Assembly (NCBI GenBank): GCA_934102255.1
Contig: CAKOSN010000048.1
Coordinates: 1-9,499 of the forward strand
Direction: 5' to 3'
Source of the DNA: an uncultured Bacilli bacterium
Lineage (GTDB): Bacteria > Bacillota_I > Bacilli_A > RF39 > UBA660
Length of the DNA: 9,499 bases
This document shows, in pieces, positions 1 to 7,543 of the stretch. The notes under the pieces are model-generated. The model was not told the DNA's origin, made no database searches, and saw only the letters and a program-made list of their open reading frames with translations. Numbering within the stretch: position 1 is the stretch's first letter; each line of letters opens with the position of its first letter. A program made the translations under genes and the position numbers.

Positions 1-2084
1 AATTCTTTTATTTTCTTAAATTTATTTAAAGAATCTTTATACCAATCACTTAACATTTCTTTATAAGTTGTGATATCACCAAATAACTCTACCCCTTTAT
101 TATAGTCAATTCCATTATCTAACAAATACTTTTCATCATAGGTTTTATTATCATTATTTTTATTGTTTTTCTTCGTATTTTTATCTAATTTTTTACCTTT
201 AGAATTATCTTTTTTGGCATTATCTTTCTTATTATTTTCTAATTCTTCAAATACTTTATCTAATTTAAGTTTTATTTGATCCTTACTAAATGGTTTGGCT
301 ATATAACTAGTAAACCCTTCTTCTTTATATTTTTCTTCTGCTCCGGCAATGGCATCAGCCGTTAAGGCAATAACGGGAGTATAAAACCCCTCTATTTCTT
401 TTAAATTTTTAAGAGCAGTCTCTCCACTCATCACTGGCATCATTATATCCATTAAAATAATATCATAAGTATTACCATCTTTAATTTTATTAACACATAC
501 TAACCCATTTTCAGCATCATCGATTTCTTTAAAACGTAAAGGTTCTAAGGCTCTTCTGGCTACTTTAATATTTAATTTGTTATCGTCAACTACTAAGATT
601 TTCTTTTTACTATAATCAATATTATTTTTACTTAAATCTAATATCAACTCGGCTGTATTATTTAATTCTTCCTTAGTTAAAGGTTTACTCATCATGCCTA
701 TTCTTTGAGGAATATTTACCATGAATATTGAACCTTTACCAAAAGTTGATTCTACATTGATTTTGCCACCCATTAATTCAACTAATTTTTTCGTGATAGC
801 AAGACCAAGTCCTGTTCCTTCAACCGTAGTATTTCTTTCAGCATCTAATCTATCAAACTTATTAAATAATCGACTAATATTCTCAGCTTTTATACCTTTT
901 CCGGTATCTTTACAAGTAATATATAAATTACAAACATCATCTTTATTTATGCATTTTACATTTAGTTCAATCTTACCTTTATCGGTATATTTGATTGCAT
1001 TCGATAATAAATTATTAATTATTTCTTTAATATGTCCTTTATCTCCAATTAGTTCATAAGGAATATCTTTTGCGATATCAACAATTAATTCGATTGGTTT
1101 TTCCCCTATTCTTACTGAGTCTATTCTTGCTAAGGTTTCTATCTCTTCTTTAAAATTATAGGGAACTTCAATAATTTCCATCTTATCTGACTCTATTTTA
1201 TTAATATCCATGATATTGCCAACTATTTCAAGCAAAGTTTTAGAAGCATTAACGATATCTCCTAAATCTTCTTGCATATCTTTTGGACAATTGCCTCGCT
1301 CTTTAATATCATTAGAAAGACCTACTATCGCATTTAAAGGTGTTCTAATCTCATGAGACATACTAGATAGAAAATCTGACTTAGCCCTGTTTGCTTTTTC
1401 AGCTTCATTTTTAGCCAGTTCTAGCTGATTAACCATTTTCAAATCAGGATTTTCAATAGTATGATACATTATTAAATCTACATATACTAATATCGCAGGA
1501 ATAATAATTAAAGTTGGATAATGTACTCGCAAATAAGCAGCAATAAACAATAAACAAATTAGAACATATATTGGAACATACTTACGATGTTTAATCTTTT
1601 TATAATTAAATATCAATATTACAACTAACCAAAAAAGCAAAGACAAAACATAACCGAAGACATAATTTACCGCTAGTCCCTCAACGCCCATTACTCCATT
1701 GGAATTTATTATTGAAATTGGCAATGTAAATTCTCCTACTATAAAAACCGTTCCCAAAATTATAAGAGCACTTTTTATGAAATCATATCTTTCTTTTTTA
1801 AAAGTAATAAAAGAAACATACAATAATAACAAAGACATCCATAAAATATAACATATCAAGTCAATTTTATTTAGGAATTTTAATAAAATAATTGTTAAAT
1901 CATTATACAAAAAATATCCTATTAATAACTCAGTAATATTAATAATAATATTTACAAGACTGCAAAGAATCATGCAACCATATAGTCTAGTTTCTTTACT
2001 CTCTAATCTTTTCTTAGAAAAAAATAAAATAACCACCATTAGTATAACGAAAAAACCAGCAATTATAAAATCTAAATTAAACAT
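1..2084 (-). CDS. Hybrid sensor histidine kinase with 7-helix sensor, HisKA, HATPase and receiver (kinase 1, 3' end cut by window)
   Basis: A membrane sensor kinase expected to autophosphorylate on His and pass phosphate to its own receiver Asp. The frame is open from ATG at 2084 to the window edge (694 codons seen, no stop), so the C-terminus is missing. Seven hydrophobic segments lie at about residues 5-22, 36-56, 72-95, 103-118, 139-160, 170-185 and 190-207. Then come a short helical linker, the H-box SHEIRTPLNAI with His244, an N-box (NNLLSNAIKYT), the ATP-lid motifs DTGKGI and GTGLGLAI, and a receiver with VVDDN, phospho-acceptor Asp546 in LMDIMMP, and AKPF. A Lys/Asn/Asp-rich linker leads into the start of an HPt-like domain; its expected His lies outside the window. 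AGAGG 6 bases upstream supports the start. From residue 209 onward it is about 95% identical to the kinase at 3234-5570, while the sensor is diverged and 8 residues shorter. The ligand is unknown. Confidence 0.93.
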   Translation of the reverse strand, partial: MFNLDFIIAGFFVILMVVILFFSKKRLESKETRLYGCMILCSLVNIIINITELLIGYFLYNDLTIILLKFLNKIDLICYILWMSLLLLYVSFITFKKERYDFIKSALIILGTVFIVGEFTLPISIINSNGVMGVEGLAVNYVFGYVLSLLFWLVVILIFNYKKIKHRKYVPIYVLICLLFIAAYLRVHYPTLIIIPAILVYVDLIMYHTIENPDLKMVNQLELAKNEAEKANRAKSDFLSSMSHEIRTPLNAIVGLSNDIKERGNCPKDMQEDLGDIVNASKTLLEIVGNIMDINKIESDKMEIIEVPYNFKEEIETLARIDSVRIGEKPIELIVDIAKDIPYELIGDKGHIKEIINNLLSNAIKYTDKGKIELNVKCINKDDVCNLYITCKDTGKGIKAENISRLFNKFDRLDAERNTTVEGTGLGLAITKKLVELMGGKINVESTFGKGSIFMVNIPQRIGMMSKPLTKEELNNTAELILDLSKNNIDYSKKKILVVDDNKLNIKVARRALEPLRFKEIDDAENGLVCVNKIKDGNTYDIILMDIMMPVMSGETALKNLKEIEGFYTPVIALTADAIAGAEEKYKEEGFTSYIAKPFSKDQIKLKLDKVFEELENNKKDNAKKDNSKGKKLDKNTKKNNKNNDNKTYDEKYLLDNGIDYNKGVELFGDITTYKEMLSDWYKDSLNKFKKIKE

Positions 2085-2111
2085 GTTAAACCTCTATTTT
2101 CTATCAAAATA

Positions 2112-2141
2112 ATTATAGCACAGGTAGAAAACAAATAACAA
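2112..2141 (-). promoter_or_regulatory. Promoter for kinase 1 with extended -10
   Basis: Read on the minus strand, a perfect TATAAT (2112-2117) is preceded by TGC, giving the extended -10 form TGnTATAAT. A TTGTTA -35 box (2136-2141) lies 18 bases upstream. The ATG is about 27 bases downstream, leaving a short leader with AGAGG (2091-2095). The -35 abuts the stop codon of the acyltransferase, so kinase 1 can be transcribed alone as well as by read-through. No terminator is visible in the 58-base gap. Confidence 0.7.
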
Positions 2142-2142
2142 T

Positions 2143-2979
2143 TTATCTCTTTAAAACTCTTTTAGGAACTAATAACCCACTTTCGTTTTTTACAAATTCA
2201 TTATCTTGTTCTATTCCGTTTACTTTTCTAAGAAATTGTGCTTCATAATCACTGTCAAACTTAAATAATGGTGTATTTTTTTTATAATAAGTATGATTTA
2301 CATAAATATTAGCATCAACATCATCTAATGATTGATAAAAGCAATTATTTTCTTTTTTTAAATGAGCCTTCATAGCCGACATTTGCTCTTCAATCATAGC
2401 AGTAGCAATTATAACATTAGAGTTGTATCTAATTTTTAAAGGTTCGGCAAATTTAATAATACACTTTTTAAACAACTGTTCATCACTAGTAACAGGTGCT
2501 TTAACTTCCACATATTCAAAAACTACCGGCAATATATATGCATCAGCACCACAAGCAACTTCAATGGCTCCCTTACTTATAGGCTGCATTAATTTATAAG
2601 GATGCAAATTCCATGTTCCTTCTCCAAACACAAAAACATCACTAGAGGAATTCAATTTATCAAACATAATCTTTTTACTGCTATGTCTTTCCTCGGCTAT
2701 TCTTCTGTCAACCATTATACTTGACCCAAGTTGAAATAAAATTCTAGAAGGCAAATTTAAACAATCGCTTCCTACTAAAACGCTAACTCTACGATTTAAA
2801 ACAGCAAACAATTGTTGGATAGTATAAAAATCATGAGAATTAGAATGATTGCAAATAAATACACATGGACTATCAGGTATATTTTCGAGTCCTATAAACT
2901 CTATATTAAATTTATTTAATTCCTTGGCAATCCGACTATAAATCATTTGTATACCGCTTGCTTTACTAACTTTGTTCAT
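2143..2979 (-). CDS. PlsC-like lysophospholipid/glycerolipid acyltransferase family protein
   Basis: Probably transfers an acyl chain to a lipid-type acceptor at the inner face of the membrane; the acceptor is not known. The 278-residue protein shows the family motifs in order: the catalytic HX4D motif as NHSNSHD (His45, Asp50), a motif II-like VDRR (90-93), motif III as FGEGTWN (about 118-124), PISKGA (133-138), and the motif IV proline in ILPVVFEY (Pro151). About 60 C-terminal residues beyond the usual fold are unrecognised. In typical PlsC proteins motif III is EGTR; here Trp replaces the Arg that helps bind the glycerol phosphate, so the acceptor may differ. No convincing membrane helix is present. 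The start is the ATG at 2979, with AAGGAG 5 bases upstream. A longer in-frame reading from TTG at 3045 has no ribosome binding site and is rejected. The gene lies between the two hybrid kinases, 58 bases upstream of kinase 1. Confidence 0.85.
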   Translation of the reverse strand: MNKVSKASGIQMIYSRIAKELNKFNIEFIGLENIPDSPCVFICNHSNSHDFYTIQQLFAVLNRRVSVLVGSDCLNLPSRILFQLGSSIMVDRRIAEERHSSKKIMFDKLNSSSDVFVFGEGTWNLHPYKLMQPISKGAIEVACGADAYILPVVFEYVEVKAPVTSDEQLFKKCIIKFAEPLKIRYNSNVIIATAMIEEQMSAMKAHLKKENNCFYQSLDDVDANIYVNHTYYKKNTPLFKFDSDYEAQFLRKVNGIEQDNEFVKNESGLLVPKRVLKR

Positions 2980-2984
2980 ATTAA

Positions 2985-2990
2985 CTCCTT
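2985..2990 (-). promoter_or_regulatory. Ribosome binding site deciding the acyltransferase start
   Basis: AAGGAG on the minus strand, 5 bases before the ATG at 2979. It fixes the start at this ATG rather than at the in-frame TTG 66 bases upstream, which would add a hydrophobic 22-residue leader. Confidence 0.85.
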
Positions 2991-3061
2991 TTTTATCATT
3001 TAAAACACTTATTATTCCTAATAATTTAGCAATTATTAATATCAAGATATACTAAATATTA

Positions 3062-3090
3062 CTAATAAAACAAATATTTAAAATTTTCAA
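3062..3090 (-). promoter_or_regulatory. Candidate promoter for the acyltransferase
   Basis: Minus-strand TTGAAA (3085-3090) and TATTAG (3062-3067) are separated by 17 bases. The -35 matches consensus at 5 of 6 positions and the -10 at 4 of 6. A separate promoter is expected because a terminator closes the upstream kinase gene. The region is very AT-rich, so chance matches are common. Confidence 0.35.
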
Positions 3091-3121
3091 CAGCGACTAT
3101 TTTAACCTAAATTTAATAAAT
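3062..3121 (-). repeat. Diverged intergenic repeat, short copy
   Basis: This resembles 9314-9420. The plus-strand 16-mer at 3106-3121 matches 9405-9420 at 15 of 16 positions, and the 10 bases at 3097-3106 match 9367-9376 apart from the edges. The copy here lacks about 28 bases present between those blocks in the other copy. Read on the minus strand, both give related short peptides (VKIVAVENF here, VKIAAVVDEETF there), suggesting decayed copies of one older sequence. Similarity was judged by eye. Confidence 0.35.
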
Positions 3122-3162
3122 TAGAAATACTTTGACTAATTTTTTTCTAAATTATCGAATTT

Positions 3163-3188
3163 TTTAATATTTAACAAGAAATATTAAA
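3163..3188. repeat. AT-only perfect inverted repeat (10-base arms)
   Basis: Arms TTTAATATTT (3163-3172) and AAATATTAAA (3179-3188) flank the 6-base loop AACAAG. It lies immediately downstream (minus strand) of the terminator hairpin and overlaps its T-rich tail. It has no following T-run, so it is not a second canonical terminator. A role in 3' end stability, or as a protein site, is possible but unsupported. Confidence 0.5.
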
Positions 3189-3220
3189 TAAAAAACGGTA
3201 AAGCCTATTTGGGCAATACC
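3189..3220 (-). terminator. Rho-independent terminator of the kinase 2 transcript
   Basis: Thirteen bases after the stop codon, the minus strand forms GGTATTGCC / GGCTTTACC: 4 bp, a TT/TT internal mismatch, then 3 GC-rich bp, with a 6-base loop. This is followed by G, six T, A and more T. The internal mismatch weakens the stem, but the GC ends, loop size and T-run are typical. Confidence 0.7.
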
Positions 3221-3233
3221 ATTATAAAACAAA

Positions 3234-5570
3234 TTATTCTAAGTACTTACCTACTATTTCTATTACTCTATTAAATTCTTTTTCTAACTCTTTAAAATTA
3301 TTAATTACATAATCAGTATTATTTTCTTTACTTTTTAATTCATGGTCTAAAGATATTTCGGCTAATTTATTCATTCCAAAATACTTGGCATCACTTTTTA
3401 GGGAATGTACTTCCACACTATAATTTTGCATATCTTTATTATCTAATAATTCTTTTATTTTCTTAAATTTATTTAAAGAATCTTTATACCAATCACTTAA
3501 CATTTCTTTATAAGTTGTGATATCTCCAAATAATTCTACACCTTTATTATAATCAATTCCATTATCTAACAAATACTTTTCATCATATGTTTTATTATTA
3601 TCATTTTCTTTTTTATTCTTCTTAGTTTTTTTATCTAATTTTTTATCTGCTTTTTTATCTTTAGAATTATCTTTTTTTTCAGTATCCTTTTTATTATTTT
3701 CTAATTCTTCAAATAATTTATCTAATTTAAGTTTAATCTGGTCTTTACTAAATGGCTTTGCTATATAACTAGTAAATCCGTCTTCTTTATATTTTTCTTC
3801 TGCACCAGCAACAGCATCAGCCGTCAAAGCTATAACTGGAGTATTAAAGCCCTCTATTTCTTTTAAATTTTTAAGAGCCGTTTCACCACTCATCACTGGC
3901 ATCATTATATCCATTAAGATAACATCATACGTATTACCTTCTTCGATTTTATTAACACATACTAAGCCGTTTTCAGCATCATCAATTTCTTTAAAATGCA
4001 ATGGTTCTAAAGCTCTTCTTGCTACTTTAATATTTAATTTATTATCATCAACTACTAAAATCTTCTTTTTGCTATAATCAACATTATTTTTACTTAAGTT
4101 TAATATTAATTCAGCCGTATTATTTAATTCTTCTTTTGTTAAAGGTTTACTCATCATTCCTATTCTTTGAGGAATATTTACCATGAAAATCGAACCTTTG
4201 CCAAAAGTTGATTCAATATTAATTTTACCACCCATTAATTCAACTAACTTCTTAGTAATAGCAAGTCCAAGTCCAGTTCCTTCAACAGTCGTATTTCTTT
4301 CAGCATCTAATCTATCAAATTTATTAAATAATCTACTAATATTTTCAGCTTTTATACCTTTACCAGTATCTTTACAAGTAATATACAAATTACAAATATT
4401 ATCTTTATTTATGCATTTAGCTGAAAGTTCTATGCTTCCTTTATCAGTATACTTAATAGCATTCGATAACAAATTATTAACTATTTCTTTAATATGTCCT
4501 TTATCCCCAATTAACTCATAAGGTATATCTTTGGCTATATCAACAGTTAATTCTATAGGCTTTTCTCCTATTCTTACTGAATCTATTCTCGCTAAAGTTT
4601 CTATTTCTTCTTTAAAATTATATGGAATTTCTATAATTTCCATTTTATCTGATTCAATCTTGTTAATATCCATGATATTTCCAACTATTTCAAGTAATGT
4701 ATTAGAAGCATTAACTATATCATTTAAGTCTTCTTGCATATCTTCTGGGCAATTACCACGTTCTTTAATATCATTAGAAAGTCCTACAATAGCATTTAAT
4801 GGTGTTCTTATTTCATGGGACATACTTGATAAGAAATCGGATTTAGCTCTATTAGCTTTTTCAGCTTCATTTTTGGCAAGTTCTAACTGATTAACCATTT
4901 TTAAATCGGGATTTTCGATTGTAAAATACATTACAGCTGTTACAAAAGCAAATGAGCAGGTTATAAGAATTATTCCAGGATTTATGTTTCTTACAATAAA
5001 TGCAATAACAAAACAAACGAACAGAGTTATCATTGGAATTAACTTTCTTTTTTTGATTTGCTTAATATTTAAGGTTACTGAAGCTACATCAATCACCATA
5101 TATATAGCGCTAAATATCATAAGAACATTTGGAGATGCACCACAAGAATAAACTGATTTACCATCATAATAGTAATCTATTGGAAAAAACAATACTCCAA
5201 TTAATAAAACAATAAATAATGAAGAAAACCAAACTATTTCATAATTATTAAATAATTTGTACAAGTGGCTATTAACAGTATCTTTTTTATTACAAATAAT
5301 ATAAATATATATTGTGAATAAAGTTATAAAAGTTGCAAAATAAACTAAATATGTCCTATTAACAATAGTATTTAAAATTGGAATTGCATCACGATTTTTT
5401 ACAGTGATACAACAAAAGAGTTCTAAAATCAATCCAATTACATTTAAACATAAAAGTACTGCGTATATTCTTGTTTCAATAGTTTTTATTCTTGATTTAG
5501 AAAAGTACATTACGCAAAGAAGTAAAGTATACACCAAACTGCAGACAATAAATGACATTCCTATTATCAT
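3234..5570 (-). CDS. Hybrid sensor histidine kinase with 7-helix sensor, HisKA, HATPase, receiver and HPt (kinase 2)
   Basis: A complete 778-residue membrane phosphorelay protein with a predicted His252 to Asp554 to His722 route. Seven hydrophobic segments fall at about 4-23, 36-56, 70-93, 112-130, 148-168, 178-194 and 198-215, resembling a 7TM kinase input region. An outward or inward loop near 131-147 holds two of the least conserved stretches relative to kinase 1. Next come SHEIRTPLNAI (His252), the N-box near 365-375, DTGKGI (401-406), GTGLGLAI (431-438), a receiver with VVDDN (506-510), Asp554, Thr583 and Lys605, a Lys-rich linker (about 625-660), and an HPt domain with HSLKSDAKYFG (His722). 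GGTGAG 5 bases upstream supports the ATG. The gene begins 20 bases after the acyl ligase stop, so the two are probably cotranscribed, and it ends at a terminator. No separate response regulator is seen, so the final target of the HPt is unknown. Confidence 0.96.
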   Translation of the reverse strand: MIIGMSFIVCSLVYTLLLCVMYFSKSRIKTIETRIYAVLLCLNVIGLILELFCCITVKNRDAIPILNTIVNRTYLVYFATFITLFTIYIYIICNKKDTVNSHLYKLFNNYEIVWFSSLFIVLLIGVLFFPIDYYYDGKSVYSCGASPNVLMIFSAIYMVIDVASVTLNIKQIKKRKLIPMITLFVCFVIAFIVRNINPGIILITCSFAFVTAVMYFTIENPDLKMVNQLELAKNEAEKANRAKSDFLSSMSHEIRTPLNAIVGLSNDIKERGNCPEDMQEDLNDIVNASNTLLEIVGNIMDINKIESDKMEIIEIPYNFKEEIETLARIDSVRIGEKPIELTVDIAKDIPYELIGDKGHIKEIVNNLLSNAIKYTDKGSIELSAKCINKDNICNLYITCKDTGKGIKAENISRLFNKFDRLDAERNTTVEGTGLGLAITKKLVELMGGKINIESTFGKGSIFMVNIPQRIGMMSKPLTKEELNNTAELILNLSKNNVDYSKKKILVVDDNKLNIKVARRALEPLHFKEIDDAENGLVCVNKIEEGNTYDVILMDIMMPVMSGETALKNLKEIEGFNTPVIALTADAVAGAEEKYKEDGFTSYIAKPFSKDQIKLKLDKLFEELENNKKDTEKKDNSKDKKADKKLDKKTKKNKKENDNNKTYDEKYLLDNGIDYNKGVELFGDITTYKEMLSDWYKDSLNKFKKIKELLDNKDMQNYSVEVHSLKSDAKYFGMNKLAEISLDHELKSKENNTDYVINNFKELEKEFNRVIEIVGKYLE
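3448..4922 (-). repeat. Duplicated kinase core, paralogous to 1-1460
   Basis: The segment encoding residues 217-707 of kinase 2 aligns with 1-1460 of kinase 1 at a constant offset of 3462 bases. The offset drops to 3447 after a 5-codon length difference in the Lys-rich linker. Similarity falls sharply upstream of Thr217, at the end of the last membrane helix. In the protein I count 22 substitutions in about 412 residues before the linker. Two sampled 60-base stretches differ at 7 and 11 positions; in the second all are silent. Confidence 0.93.
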
Positions 5571-5590
5571 ACTAACTCACCAACCATTTT

Positions 5591-7480
5591 CTAATCTTTT
5601 TTTAACACTAGTTTTTTATCATTTTTAATTTTTTCTAAATCTTCTTGTTCTAATTTACGATAATCGATTTTGCCAATAGATGTCACTGGCAATTCGTCAT
5701 GAAATTCATAATCTGCTGGTAAACAATACTCTGGTAATTTAGAATAACATAAGTTTTGTAATTCCTGATAAATGTCTTTCTCTGCATATTTATATTTTTC
5801 TTTTAGTACAATATGAGCCTTAGGTAATTTCCCTTGACTATGGTCTACATCTGGAATACCGACAACTTTACAAGCCTCAACAGCTGGATGTGAAATAATA
5901 ACATCTTCTATTATTGAAGGAAAAATTTTAAATCCATCATAGCGTATTAACATTCTTTTTATCCTATCAACAATAAAAATATTTCCATCTTTCGTCATAT
6001 ATCCAAGGTCGCCAGTATGAACCCATTTTTTGCCATCTGCATGAGTCCAAATTATTTCTTCAGTAGCTTTTTCATTATTAAAATATCCAATCATCATATT
6101 AGGGCTAGAAATGCAAACTTCTCCCAATTCTTCATACATCAATTCATTTTCTGTTTGAGGTTCAAATATAGATATAGCACTTTTTACAAATGGAATACCA
6201 ACACTACCAACTTCATTATTAGCATCAACCGTACCTGCAACACCACCAGTAACTTCAGTCATTCCATACCCTTTAACTATTTTTGAAGAGCAACCATGTT
6301 CTTTTAAATATTCATTTGCACTTACTTCTAATTTTTTGTCCATCGCATCGCCACCAACAGTAGGAGCAATCATATACGACAAATCTTTATTTTTGAGTTT
6401 CTTACTATTTATTATTGTCCCCCAGTATGAAGGAACGCCAACCATATGAATTGGCTTATTTTTTAAAATAAGTTCATCAAATTTTGCAGGGTCAAATTGT
6501 GGAATTAAAATGGTTTCCATACCTATCGTAAGTGGAAGATGTAGCCCCATACCAACACCATAAGCAATAAATGTTGGCATAATATCCATCCAGTTGTGCT
6601 GTCTTTGCATATCAATTCCAGTCAACACACTTTGTAATGCAACAGCGTTTATGTTCTCATTACTTAAAACTACGCCTTTAGGTTTTCCTGTAGTACCACC
6701 AGTATGTTCAATTACAACAGGATAATTTTTTTGATAGTAAAATACACCCTGTAAATTAATATTTTCACCTCTTTTAATAAATTGTTTCCAATTCAAAACA
6801 TTTTCATTATAATGAATTTTTTTATCAGAATCTTTTATTTCATCAATCTTTCCCTTTAATTTATAAGCAACATTTAAAGCAAGTGGTAATGTTTCTGAAG
6901 GCGAAACACAAACAACTTTTGATACACTAGATTTTCCAACTAAATCCTTTACTTTATCATAATAACTGTCAACAATTATTACTAAATCAGACTTAACTTC
7001 TTCGACATAATTTTTTATTCCTTCAGCACTTGTTCTAGGATCAACCATATTTCCAATTACGCCAATCTTACTAATAGCATAAAACAAATATACTGCTTCT
7101 GGTGTATTAGGCATCGAGATTGTAACAGTATCACCTGGTTTAACGCCTAATCCAATTAATGCCCTAGCAGTTCTATCTATATTTTCAAAAAGCTCACGAA
7201 AAGTTATTTTTTTACCATAATAACTTAAAGCAATATTGTTCAAATTTCCTTTATTACACTCGTATAAGTAATCATACACCCTCATGGCTGGCATTTTTCG
7301 TGACATTTGATTTTCTGTATAATATTTTAACCAAGGTTTATCAATCGATGGAATACCAGTGGACGGACCCAAAATCGTTCCATTTGCAATATTTCTAAGA
7401 TATAAATCTCTATCCAATTCCTGTTCTTCCTGTAACCCACTTAATTTTTCTTTTAAATTTAATAGTTCTTCTTTAGTCAT
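5591..7480 (-). CDS. AMP-forming acyl-CoA synthetase / acyl ligase (FadD-like, ANL superfamily)
   Basis: Activates a carboxylic acid, most likely a fatty acid, with ATP to an acyl-AMP and then probably a thioester (CoA or a carrier protein). The 629-residue protein carries the full set of ANL motifs: the phosphate loop HTGGTTGKPKG (about 259-269, with TGG as in FadD-type enzymes), GYGMTE (404-409), the TGD aspartate (Asp491), the hinge RIKRML starting at Arg506, and PVTSIGKIDYRKL with catalytic Lys604. All key residues are intact. An N-terminal stretch of about 60 residues contains GPSTGIPSIDKPWLKYY, typical of longer synthetases. The start is the ATG at 7480, because GGAGG lies 6 bases upstream. 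An ATG two codons earlier touches that site, and the extension to 7522 begins with TTG. It is followed 20 bases later by kinase 2, suggesting one operon. Substrate chain length and acceptor cannot be read from the sequence. Confidence 0.92.
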   Translation of the reverse strand: MTKEELLNLKEKLSGLQEEQELDRDLYLRNIANGTILGPSTGIPSIDKPWLKYYTENQMSRKMPAMRVYDYLYECNKGNLNNIALSYYGKKITFRELFENIDRTARALIGLGVKPGDTVTISMPNTPEAVYLFYAISKIGVIGNMVDPRTSAEGIKNYVEEVKSDLVIIVDSYYDKVKDLVGKSSVSKVVCVSPSETLPLALNVAYKLKGKIDEIKDSDKKIHYNENVLNWKQFIKRGENINLQGVFYYQKNYPVVIEHTGGTTGKPKGVVLSNENINAVALQSVLTGIDMQRQHNWMDIMPTFIAYGVGMGLHLPLTIGMETILIPQFDPAKFDELILKNKPIHMVGVPSYWGTIINSKKLKNKDLSYMIAPTVGGDAMDKKLEVSANEYLKEHGCSSKIVKGYGMTEVTGGVAGTVDANNEVGSVGIPFVKSAISIFEPQTENELMYEELGEVCISSPNMMIGYFNNEKATEEIIWTHADGKKWVHTGDLGYMTKDGNIFIVDRIKRMLIRYDGFKIFPSIIEDVIISHPAVEACKVVGIPDVDHSQGKLPKAHIVLKEKYKYAEKDIYQELQNLCYSKLPEYCLPADYEFHDELPVTSIGKIDYRKLEQEDLEKIKNDKKLVLKKD

Positions 7481-7486
7481 ATTCAT

Positions 7487-7491
7487 CCTCC
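7487..7491 (-). promoter_or_regulatory. Ribosome binding site deciding the acyl ligase start
   Basis: GGAGG on the minus strand, 6 bases before the ATG at 7480. The ATG at 7486 directly abuts it and is too close to be used, so the protein should begin MTKEELL. Confidence 0.85.
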
Positions 7492-7543
7492 ATTTTGCAC
7501 ACAAACTTCGGTATATCCTCAATATAATGTACTAACACCTATA

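Noticed and set aside
721..1059. 112-codon open frame on the plus strand, with an equal-length twin at 4183-4521
   Set aside because: Both lie antisense inside the kinase cores. They match each other only because the minus-strand proteins are conserved, and neither has a ribosome binding site or recognisable protein.
1..2084. Kinase 1 as a pseudogene or truncated gene
   Set aside because: The frame stays open over 694 codons with all kinase and receiver motifs intact; it is simply cut by the window edge.
2980..3045. In-frame N-terminal extension of the acyltransferase with a hydrophobic start
   Set aside because: Begins with TTG without a ribosome binding site, whereas AAGGAG sits 5 bases before the ATG at 2979.
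4531..4890. 119-codon plus-strand open frame
   Set aside because: Shadow of the kinase 2 HisKA and HATPase region, whose minus-strand motifs are intact.
5404..5628. 74-codon plus-strand open frame spanning the kinase 2 start and ligase end
   Set aside because: Overlaps two well supported minus-strand genes and shows no start signal or domain.
6017..6286. 89-codon plus-strand open frame
   Set aside because: Antisense to the acyl ligase motif region and rich in residues produced by reverse reading; no ribosome binding site.
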